Assembly (NCBI GenBank): GCA_905221605.1
Contig: CAJNDS010000779.1
Span: 160,001 to 224,000, forward strand
Length of the DNA stretch: 64,000 nt
Origin: Symbiodinium natans
Lineage: Eukaryota; Sar; Dinophyceae; Suessiales; Symbiodiniaceae
Direction: 5' to 3'
Under the pieces are notes generated by a model that was not told where the DNA came from, did no database searches, and saw only the letters and a program-made list of their open reading frames with translations. The position numbers were made by a program, and so were the translations under genes. The first letter of the stretch is position 1; each line of letters opens with the position of its first letter. Of this stretch, positions 20,080 through 28,235 are shown one piece after another.

Positions 20080-22500
20080 TCAAACCCGGATCAGAAAATG
20101 GACCCTCGAGTGCTCGTGGCCAGCCAAAGGCCTTGGAGCCAAAAATTACTCGGGAACAGCGCGTTTTTCTTTGTCTGGCCTTGCTAAATCGTGGTTGAAG
20201 CCAAAAATTGCTCCAAAACGGTGCGTTTCTCTTTGTGTGGCCTCTCTGAAGCTCTTTCGAAGGTCTGAAGGAAGCTGAAAGCTTTTTTGAAGGTCCCAGG
20301 GAGGCTCCGTGGGGGGTACCCCAGGATTCGGGAAAAATGGCTCGATTCCCAGTTAATTTTAAATAGATTTTATATAGCGGAAATTACCCCCTCATTTTCT
20401 GGAATTGTAGCTTTCCTGTGGGGTAGCCCAGGAGAGGGGAAGCCACCCTAAGCCCCAGTCAAACCCGGATCAAAAAATGGACCCTCGAGTGCTTGTGGCC
20501 AGCCAAAGGCCTTGGAGCAAAAAATTACTCGGGAACAGCGTGTTTTTCTTTGTCTGGCCTTGCTACTCGTGGCCAGCCAAAGGCCTTGGAGTTAAAAATT
20601 ACTCGGGAACAGTGCGTTTTTCTTGTCTGGCCTTGCTAAATCGTGGTTGAATCCAAAAATTACTCCAAACCAGTGCGTTTCTCTTTGTGTGGCCTCTCTG
20701 AAGCTCTTTCGAAGGTCTGAAGGAAGCTGAAAGCTTTTTTGAAGGTCCCAGGGAGGCTCCGTGGGGGGTACCCCAGGATTCGGGAAAAATGGCTCGATTC
20801 CCAGTTAATTTTAAATAGATTTTATATAGCGGAAATTACCCCTCATTTTCTGGAATTGTAGCTTTCCTGTGGGGTAGCCCAGGAGAGGGGAAGCCACCCT
20901 AAGCCCCAGTCAAACCCGGATCAAAAAATGGACCCTCGAGTGCTCGTGGCCAGCCAAAGGCCTTGGAGCCAAAAATTACTCGGGAACAGCGCGTTTTTTT
21001 TTGTCTGGCCTTGCTTAACCGTGGTGGAAGCCAAAAATTGCTCCAAAACGGTGCGTTTCTCTTTGTGTGGCCTCTCTGAAGCTCTTTCGAAGGTCTGAAG
21101 GAAGCTGAAAGCTTTTTTGAAGGTCCCAGGGAGGCTCCGTGGGGGGTACCCCAGGATTCGGGAAAAATGGCTCGATTCCCAGTTAATTTTAAATAGATTT
21201 TATATAGCGGAAATTACCCCCTCATTTTCTGGAATTGTAGCTTTCCTGTGGGGTAGCCCAGGAGAAGGGAAGCCACCCTAAGCCCCAGTCAAACCCGGAT
21301 CAAAAAATGGACCCTCGAGTGCTTGTGGCCAGCCAAAGGCCTTGGAGCCAAAAATTACTCGGGAACAGCGTGTTTTTCTTTGTCTGGCCTTGCTACTCGT
21401 GGCCAGCCAAAGGCCTTGGAGCTAAAAATTACTCGGGAACAGTGCGTTTTTCTTGTCTGGCCTTGCTAAATCGTGGTTGAAGCCAAAAATTATTCCAAAA
21501 CAGTGCGTTTCTCTTTGTGTGGCCTCTCTGAAGCTCTTTCGAAGGTCTGAAGGAAGCTGAAAGCTTTTTTGAAGGTCCCAGGGAGGCTCCGTGGGGGGTA
21601 CCCCAAGATTCGGGAAAAATGGCTCGATTCCCAGTTAATTTTAAATAGATTTTATATAGCGGAAATTACCCCCTCATTTTCTGGAATTGTAGCTTTCCTG
21701 TGGGGTAGCCCAGGAGAGGGGAAGCCACCCTAAGCCCCAGTCAAACCCGGATCAAAAAATGGACCCTCGAGTGCTTGTGGCCAGCCAAAGGCCTTGGAGC
21801 CAAAAATTACTCGGGAACAGCGTGTTTTTCTTTGTCTGGCCTTGCTACTCGTGGCCAGCCAAAGGCCTTGGAGTTAAAAATTACTCGGGAACAGTGCGTT
21901 TTTCTTGTCTGGCCTTGCTAAATCGTGGTTGAAGCCAAAAATTACTCCAAAACCAGTGCGTTTCTCTTTGTGTGGCCTCTCTGAAGCTCTTTCGAAGGTC
22001 TGAAGGAAGCTGAAAGCTTTTTTGAAGGTCCCAGGGAGGCTCCGTGGGGGGTACCCCAGGATTCGGGAAAAATGGCTCGATTCCCAGTTAATTTTAAATA
22101 GATTTTATATAGCGGAAATTACCCCTCATTTTCTGGAATTGTAGCTTTCCTGTGGGGTAGCCCAGGAGAGGGGAAGCCACCCTAAGCCCCAGTCAAACCC
22201 GGATCAAAAAATGGACCCTCGAGTGCTTGTGGCCAGCCAAAGGCCTTGGAGCCAAAAATTACTCGGGAACAGCGTGTTTTTCTTTGTCTGGCCTTGCTAA
22301 ATCGTGCTTGGGGCCAAAAATTATTCCAAAACAGTGCGTTTCTTTGTGTGTAGCCTCTTTAAGTGCGTTTTTCTTTGTCTGGCCTTTCTAAATCGTGCTT
22401 GGAGCCAAAAATTATTCCAAAACAAGGCGTTTTTCTGTGTGGGGTACCCCACAGGAGGGGGTAAGCCCCCCTAAGCCACCCAAAGGCTTTAGCGAAGCCG
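20080..22500. repeat. satellite array, alternating 379- and ~451-bp units
   Basis: Units start with tcaaacccggatcaaaaaatgg at 20080, 20459, 20910, 21289, 21741 and 22193, giving lengths 379, 451, 379, 452, 452 and a truncated last unit. The long form differs by an extra ~72-bp internal duplication (ctcgtggccagccaaaggcc...). Units are nearly identical outside a few substitutions, so the array has been homogenised recently. Each contains an AT-rich core (ttaattttaaatagatttta). No gene. Confidence 0.95.
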
Positions 22501-22503
22501 ACT

Positions 22504-22626
22504 TTCTAGTCTTACCTAGAAGTAAATGGTAATTATGGAACATAATTACAGCCATTCACTGTGTCAGTGCATGGTCTATATACACATATTCTGAAATATC
22601 TTTACCAAACACTATTATCAGTATTA
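22504..22626. repeat. right flanking direct repeat with hairpin
   Basis: Copy of 19925-20047 with about 80% identity by eye. The tip hairpin reads TAATTATG-gaa-CATAATTA, a paired A:T to G:C change relative to the left copy. Confidence 0.85.
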
Positions 22627-22628
22627 GC

Positions 22629-22650
22629 GACGCTTAAGAACTTAAGCGTC
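22629..22650. repeat. right terminal palindrome
   Basis: GACGCTTAAG-aa-CTTAAGCGTC, a perfect 10-bp stem. It shares the CTTAAG core with the left terminal palindrome. Confidence 0.88.
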
Positions 22651-22781
22651 TTACAAATGCTTTGGGTGGCATCCTGGGGTGGGAGAAAGTAGAGCTCCAT
22701 GTACATGACGGAACTCTTTTGCGCTGAAGGTTTCGGACGTCCGTCTTGATTTCCATACACTACGCATGTTAAATCGACAAG

Positions 22782-23092
22782 CCCTAAACCCTAAACCCTA
22801 AACCCTAAACCCTAAACCCTAAACCCTAAACCCTAAACCCTAAACCCTAAACCCTAAACCCTAAACCCTAAACCCTAAACCCTAAACCCTAAACCCTAAA
22901 CCCTAAACCCTAAACCCTAAACCCTAAACCCTAAACCCTAAACCCTAAACCCTAAACCCTAAACCCTAAACCCTAAACCCTAAACCCTAAACCCTAAACC
23001 CTAAACCCTAAACCCTAAACCCTAAACCCTAAACCCTAAACCCTAAACCCTAAACCCTAAACCCTAAACCCTAAACCCTAAACCCTAAACCC
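22782..23092 (-). repeat. pure CCCTAAA telomere-type array, ~44 copies
   Basis: 311 bp of perfect heptamers, the longest and purest array in the window. It forms the left border of the 23.1-33.4 kb gene island. Confidence 0.98.
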
Positions 23093-23282
23093 GCCCGCCA
23101 CCCCTCGCCTTCTTTGGGTAGGCGGGCGCGTCGAGCGCCAGCGAGACCACGGCAGGCTCTGCTTGGGCTGCAGAGCCTGCCGACCGCACCCCTGAGGGGT
23201 CGCCAAGCTTGGTCGCCAAGCACTGTCCCTAATATATTGCATTACCCTAAACCCGAGCTTTTCTGCTCGCGGAAGGCTCCAA

Positions 23283-23400
23283 CCCTCCCAGTAAGGGAGG
23301 CCTTAAACCCTTCCAGTGGGAGGCCCTTAAACCCTCCCAGTAAGCAGGGGGACCTTAAACCCCTCCCAATAAGCAGGGGGGCCTTAAACCCTCCCAGCAG
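23283..23400. repeat. ~35-bp tandem repeat
   Basis: About four units built on ccctcccagtaag...ggccttaaa. Confidence 0.85.
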
Positions 23401-23612
23401 CCGGGGTTGTCCCGGGACCCTTCCGGGACGGGTTGTCCCGGGGCCCCCCCGGGACAGGTTGTCCTGGGGCGTCCCGGGGCGTCCCGGGGCCCCCCCGGGA
23501 CAATTGTCCCGGGGCCCCCCCGGGACGGCCCTGGGACAGTTGTCCCGGGGCCCCCCCGGGACACCCCGAGACGCCCCCAGGACATTGTCCCGGGGCCCCC
23601 CCGGGACGCCGA
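23401..23612. repeat. palindromic GTCCCGGGGCCCCCCCGGGAC cluster
   Basis: At least six copies of a self-complementary unit (gtcccgggg / cccccgggac) at 20-45 bp spacing. Each can form a GC hairpin. Confidence 0.9.
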
Positions 23613-24572
23613 AATTCCAAAATCTGGGTGTCTGTTCCGTTTCGTTTTCCGCGTTTTCCGAGGGATTTTGTACGGTTTTCCAAAACCGACGCGGCAGCCA
23701 AAAACCGCTTCTTGGTCCATAACCTGTGTTTGTTTTGTGTTTTCTGTGCTGTTCGCGGTGCCACGCTTTTCGATTCCATAGCCATGCTTGTACGAACCAG
23801 CAAGATACGATCCCGGATTTCTGCCAGCGCCTGGCTTTGTGCCGTTTTTTTGAATCACGGCCCGTTTTTTCGCTATCTATTTTGGGCGTTTTTGTGTCGA
23901 TTTTTGGCTTTCCTTAAGGTTGGGACGCAGTCTCCCTACAAAACCTCCTGCGGGTAAGTATGCTAGATGTTGTTTTGGAAAACGTTTCGTGTTTTGATCG
24001 TAGGCCTTTGATTCCTGCTGCGGGAGGTTTTGGACGCAACACGAAATTTCATCTCATTTTTTTCGCCTCTAGGCAGCACCTAGCCATGCATGACATCCCT
24101 TTGCAGCGGAAACAGTCGTAGTCTTGTGTCTCTGAGGTCTGGATGCTTCTTGGCTTCGTGGTCGACGGCGACATCGGTGATTGGGGATCCGGCCACAGGC
24201 ACTGCGGGGCACTTCTCTAACTCCCGTGTCTAGTCACTCTCCTTTTCTGCCTCGACTGTGATGCGCATGATCCGGACTGCTGCGAACGCGTCCCACGCCA
24301 GGTGCCGCATGCCTTGGGCGAGGACGACATCCAGGTGCTCGTCCTGAGTAGGGACGATGTAGGGGCATCTCATAGACTTGCGCGCTGGCAGTCGCATATG
24401 CTTAAAAAAGGTTCCTCTCTGGCGGGTGGCCTGCTTGAGCGTTGTGATGCGTGTGAGGCAGGGCTCTTCGACTCAGCCCCCTTGCCTCGATGGGCAACAG
24501 CGACCTGTTGTAGCTTTCTGGCCACCAGGTGTTCTCACCGTTTCTGCTGATATAGTCCGTCGTCTTGTTGCC

Positions 24573-25118
24573 ATGGCTTCATCGACCGACCTGCCAGCTT
24601 CAGCATTGCTCGTTCATGGCAAATGGATCCAAAGCTTGTTGGACGGTTCGAAGATCTGGGAGCTGAGGGGGGAGCGAACAAAGAAACGGGAGCGGATCGC
24701 ATTGGCCTGTAAAGGAACAGGCAAGCTGTTTGGCGAGGTTCAAGTCACCGACTGCTTGCCCGTCGGTGTCGTCGACTCTGGAGGGCAACTGGTGGCAGTC
24801 CAAGGTCATGAGCAGCATTTCTTGCTCCTGCCCGCCAACATGACCAAGCACCGTGTTTCGAACGAGGAGCTGCGTGGTTTCCGCTACCGTCGTTGGTACG
24901 CCTGGGTCGTCAGCGATCCAGTGCACTACGAAGAGCCAGTCAGGTATTCGCACCCGCGTGGAGCGCAGGACTGGGTGAGGTTGGACAAGTGCCGCCCGGC
25001 ACCTTCGACTGAGGACGAGGCCAGGAGCGCTCCGAAGAGGCAACGATTGTCTTCGACTTCCACAGATGATCGGGCCGACAGGCGCGGCCTAGCTGGCGCT
25101 CAAGGCCAGACTAGTTGA
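24573..25118 (+). CDS. ASCH-domain protein
   Basis: 181 residues from the ATG at 24573. I chose this start because sequence upstream of it in the same frame (back to 24378) has no protein-like character. Residues about 10-115 resemble an ASCH domain: LVHGKWIQSLLDGSKIWELR, then a basic strand, GEVQVTDC, and a terminal RRWYAWVV. ASCH domains are beta-barrels related to PUA and are thought to bind RNA or modified nucleic acid. The C-terminal 60 residues are charged and Ser/Thr-rich with a basic PKRQR stretch that could be a nuclear signal. It is the first gene of the plus-strand island, 325 bp ahead of the next. It may be host or transposon cargo. Confidence 0.65.
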   Translation: MASSTDLPASALLVHGKWIQSLLDGSKIWELRGERTKKRERIALACKGTGKLFGEVQVTDCLPVGVVDSGGQLVAVQGHEQHFLLLPANMTKHRVSNEELRGFRYRRWYAWVVSDPVHYEEPVRYSHPRGAQDWVRLDKCRPAPSTEDEARSAPKRQRLSSTSTDDRADRRGLAGAQGQTS

Positions 25119-25443
25119 AAGGCCGCTGCCGATGCCTTTAGTTCAGAACGTGCGACCTGCAGCCGAACTGTGGCTGGTCGATTTTTGACTCAAGGCGCTT
25201 CCGCTTGTAGTCGTGGAAGGGAACAGCCCGACCTCGGACGCGCTTCCTCGCACTCTTGTTGTGGGCGAATGATCTTGAAAGGACTTCGCGTTTCCATCAC
25301 ACGCAGCACAGCCTGTCCGGTTCGTCACTGAGTGTCTGCAGAAGCTGGGCCTGCATGTTGAGATTTCTGTAGCTATATAGCATCATTCCTGTATACTTGC
25401 TATCTACCTCCCTCGGACCGCTCCTTTCCGTTGCCATTCTGCT

Positions 25444-26808
25444 ATGTCCTACTTCGGCAAGATGGGCGGCGCGGCATCGTGGAAGGGTTCGGGCAAGAAG
25501 GGCAAGAAGGCCACTGGAAAGAAGGGAACGGGGCCGAGCGGCAAGAAGGACTGGCTTCGCAAGGTGGCCTGGGGTGACCGCTTGCCGAAGTACTTCCTTC
25601 GCCCATACGTGGATCAGACGGGAAGCCCATTTGCCGGGGGCAGCATCGAGGAGAAGAACTTACTCAGCACCTCCCATCTCCAGACTGTGCTCGACGAGAA
25701 GTGCTCCGAATACTGCGCCCGACAGGGCGTCGCCCTCTCGGAGGGGGCCGCGAACCTTGAGGCCGGAGCGGCTCTGCTGGGTTATCACTTCGTCAAGGAT
25801 CCCAAAGCAGCAATACAAAAGCTCGGCATCCAAGAGCTCCTGGACGAGTTTGACTCCGCCGAGGGGAAGAAATTCCTCGAGGCTTGCCGATACTTGAACA
25901 CGTCAAACGAGGACCTCGAGCGCAATCAAGATGCGACGTCGCAGGCCGTCAAGCGGTACCTCCGCTTCTTTATGTCTCAGGAGGGCAAGAAGGAGCTCTG
26001 CTTCAAGAAGTTAGCCCGGTTTGCGGCAAGGCTCTACTTGTTTGCGTTCGAAGGCCTCGAAGCAATCACTGCCATCAACCATCCCCGGGTCATGGCAGCA
26101 GGCGTTCAGCGTGTGGGCACAGAGTACAATCTTCCCTCCTCTTCCCGGACATGGCTGAAAAAGCCCGATGACCAAGAGGCAATGCTGTGGTCCTTCGTCA
26201 GTGCCTTTCACCAGCAGAAGGTCGACAGCGGCAAGAAGCGGGCCGCTTCCTCCCTCTTCGAGGACTGGGATGAGCCCGTTGAAGACGGCCACTGGACAGG
26301 CGGCTACGCCAATGCCTGGGGTTACGATGACGACGAGGAAGGCCAGGAGGAAGAACGAGAGGCTCCCAAGGGGGTTGGCAACAAGCGCCCGAGGCGCGGC
26401 AACATCGGCAAGTCTGCGCATCCAAAGGACGCCTTGGCGTCGGACGAGGAAGATACTGCCGCCGAGCCGATCGACCTCCAGTCATCGCCAGAGCCCGTCC
26501 CGGAGGTGGAGCTGGAGCTCGGCGACTACTCCATGGAGGCGTTGGAGAAGCTGAAGACCTGTCTGGACGAGGTGGCCAACAAGGATGCAAGGGAGCGTCC
26601 TCCCGTCTCTGTTTTGCAGGAGGACTTGAAGGCTGTGCCGACCTCTGCGTTGCGATCCCTTGACCTGGAGGTGACCGTGAAAGCGTTCTGCGACAAGACC
26701 CGCTACCCCAAGACCGAAAACCTTCAGAAGCTTCTCGCCGTGCTGCAGAAAATGGCTGCCAGCCTGGAGGAGGCGCTGAAGGCAAAGCCCGACACCGGGG
26801 ACAAGTGA
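25444..26808 (+). CDS. unknown 454-residue protein with basic N-terminus and acidic centre
   Basis: Intact intronless frame with no recognised domain. Residues 1-36 are Gly/Lys-rich (KGSGKKGKKATGKKG) and could bind nucleic acid. Residues about 40-255 look globular and mostly helical. Residues about 275-300 are very acidic (DDDEEGQEEE) and followed by a short basic patch (KRPRRG) resembling a nuclear signal. The C-terminal 90 residues look like helical bundles. The start follows a Pro/Ser-free AT-containing leader and is the first ATG. It lies between the ASCH gene and the Cys4-module gene on the same strand; composition and the consistent third-position bias support real coding. Function cannot be assigned. 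Confidence 0.7.
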   Translation: MSYFGKMGGAASWKGSGKKGKKATGKKGTGPSGKKDWLRKVAWGDRLPKYFLRPYVDQTGSPFAGGSIEEKNLLSTSHLQTVLDEKCSEYCARQGVALSEGAANLEAGAALLGYHFVKDPKAAIQKLGIQELLDEFDSAEGKKFLEACRYLNTSNEDLERNQDATSQAVKRYLRFFMSQEGKKELCFKKLARFAARLYLFAFEGLEAITAINHPRVMAAGVQRVGTEYNLPSSSRTWLKKPDDQEAMLWSFVSAFHQQKVDSGKKRAASSLFEDWDEPVEDGHWTGGYANAWGYDDDEEGQEEEREAPKGVGNKRPRRGNIGKSAHPKDALASDEEDTAAEPIDLQSSPEPVPEVELELGDYSMEALEKLKTCLDEVANKDARERPPVSVLQEDLKAVPTSALRSLDLEVTVKAFCDKTRYPKTENLQKLLAVLQKMAASLEEALKAKPDTGDK

Positions 26809-27000
26809 CACGCGGTATATCTATGCTCGCAGGATTGTAGCTGCAGAACTCGCGCATCAGCACGCCGGGCACGTTGTGGTTGGTCGCATATGGACATACA
26901 TCTATACTGCATATGTTTCCGCATCGTACTTGCTGTAATGATTCTCGAAGGGCAGCCATTCAAGAGTTGGCCTGAGAGAAGCCGTGCCGTCGTTGCCCGA

Positions 27001-27057
27001 CACAACGCTCCAATAAGCATTATCCACCTTTATTCACTGTTGGGGCTTTGTCAGAAC
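27001..27057. repeat. intergenic duplicated block, copy 1
   Basis: About 90% identical to 28039-28095, including ataagcattatccaccttta and ttcactgttgg. Confidence 0.9.
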
Positions 27058-27087
27058 TGAACTTGAGCAGCTCTGCAAAATAGCCGC

Positions 27088-27155
27088 TTGCCAGAGTCAG
27101 AGCAGGAGCAGTATAGAGGCTTGCCAGAGTCAGAGCAGGAGCAGTATAAAGGCTT
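27088..27155. repeat. 33-bp tandem duplication
   Basis: gcttgccagagtcagagcag + gagcagtata(ga/aa)g, two copies in tandem. Confidence 0.9.
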
Positions 27156-27276
27156 TGCACGGGCTTGATATTGAGGTGGTTGCACGGCATCCACTTCTTC
27201 TTTCATCCTCCGAGTGCTCAACTGAGGCGTGCTAGACCGGAGGCTATACTGTCGTAGGCCTGGTGTCCATCCGCTA

Positions 27277-27900
27277 ATGCCTCGCGCTTGTCTCGGCATG
27301 TCGGGGAACTCCTGCCGTTTCTCCGCTTCGCGGCCGGGTCGCCCCGCACAGCCCAGCCCTGGTCAGCAGCGCTGTCTCTTCTGCGACGCCGAGCGGCTGG
27401 AGACGGCGTTGGCGGCGGCAAGTGGCCGGTCGACGGTGACGCGGATGCTCCGAGCGCCTTGGATGCCCTGATCAATGTGTGTGCGAACTGCCAACAGTGC
27501 ACTCTAATGCTAGAGCACGGCGCACGTTTTCTTCATGCACTCTTGTCGCATGCACTCCTCTGCCGCCGCGCGGGCAGTGATCTACATGGCGCGTGCACTC
27601 ACGCAGGTCCTGCGTGCGAAGGATGCGGACGTCTACGAGGATGCGCTGGTCCGAGTTGGCGAGGTCAGCCCGGATCTTGCGGACATCGAGCGCTGCGTCC
27701 TCGGCCCCAGCACGCCGCGCGATCTACCATCCGAGGCAGACCCTTTCCAGGCACGGCCGTCCTCAGCGGCAGCGACCGCCAAGATCCAGCATGAGGATGG
27801 ATGCGCCACGTCGCAGGACTCGGACGTGATCCCAGAGTTCGACCCTCCGGCCACGGGGGGCACTTTGCGTCGGGACGATGCCTCTGACAGCAGAACCTAG
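27277..27900 (+). pseudogene. small gene with Cys4 module, interrupted by an intron or frameshift
   Basis: From the ATG at 27277 the frame encodes C-x7-C-R-F...x19...C-x2-C-D, the same pattern (including GxxCRF and C(L/V)FCD) as residues 95-125 of the Rep-helicase downstream. A helix follows (ALAAASGRSTVTRML) that matches ALGTPAGRGNIVRFL in the helicase. A TGA then stops the frame at about 27471. Homology resumes in another frame at about 27600 (KDADVYEDALVRVGEV, matching AGSDTFDVAL) and runs to a stop at 27900. The gap of about 150 bp could be an intron (several AG acceptors exist) or decay. The product would be a stand-alone copy of the transposase's N-terminal module, possibly a DNA-binding partner or regulator. 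Confidence 0.55.
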
Positions 27901-28235
27901 GGCGGAGACTTTTAACCGGCTGTGATTGTTCAGACTTGCTTCGATGCAACGAGAAATCAAGCAACTACATATGACTCAGGACTATATAGTGTACATCGAC
28001 AAGTCGCGTTTCGAGATGTTGCATCGTCGCTTTATTTACAACGCTCCGATAAGCATTATCCACCTTTATTCACTGTTGGAGCTTTGTTCGAACTGCACTC
28101 TCCGCCCGCATGCATCGCCAGCGAAGAAAGACAGAATGTTCACAAGTGTGGATGTCGGCTGTGGATCTCATAAGCACAGGCCGCTGTCGGCAAGCTTTTC
28201 TGCTCTGCGCAGGTAGGCATTGATCGGTAGCGGCC
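27901..28235. other. 5' region of the Rep-helicase gene
   Basis: Contains copy 2 of the duplicated intergenic block (28039-28095). TATA-like strings (gactatatagtg) are present, but dinoflagellate promoters are poorly defined and no promoter is claimed. Confidence 0.5.
28039..28095. repeat. intergenic duplicated block, copy 2
   Basis: See 27001-27057. Confidence 0.9.

Larger units (their letters stand above)
19845..22650. repeat. palindrome-bounded composite repeat element (~2.8 kb)
   Basis: Nested structure: an outer CTTAAG palindrome at each end (19845-19871 and 22629-22650), then a 123-bp direct repeat at each end (19925-20047 and 22504-22626), then a central satellite of five full units plus a truncated one (20080 to about 22500). 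No open frame of note lies inside. The symmetry suggests a single element rather than chance juxtaposition. Nothing I know by name matches it. Confidence 0.75.
23093..24572. other. 5' non-coding part of the gene island
   Basis: No gene called. Contains the ~35-bp and GTCCCGGGGCCCCC repeats listed separately, then pyrimidine-rich unique sequence, then roughly 500 bp upstream of the ASCH gene. Open frames of 100-200 residues at 23114-23957 follow the repeats. Confidence 0.5.
26809..27276. other. intergenic region with duplicated promoter-proximal block
   Basis: Contains a 57-bp block at 27001-27057 (acaacgctccaataagcatt...) that recurs at 28039-28095, ahead of the Rep-helicase gene. It also has a 33-bp tandem duplication at 27088-27155. 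Both copies of the block lie 140-280 bp upstream of a gene start, so they may carry transcription or trans-splicing signals, or just mark a segmental duplication. Confidence 0.6.

Noticed and set aside
20333-20350. Dinoflagellate spliced-leader relic (aaaaatggctcgattccc)
   Set aside because: Only a short resemblance to the leader's central bases and part of a satellite unit; no full-length leader-like sequence found.
20080-22500. CRISPR-like array
   Set aside because: Units of about 380-450 bp are repeated end to end with no unique spacers; this is a eukaryotic satellite.
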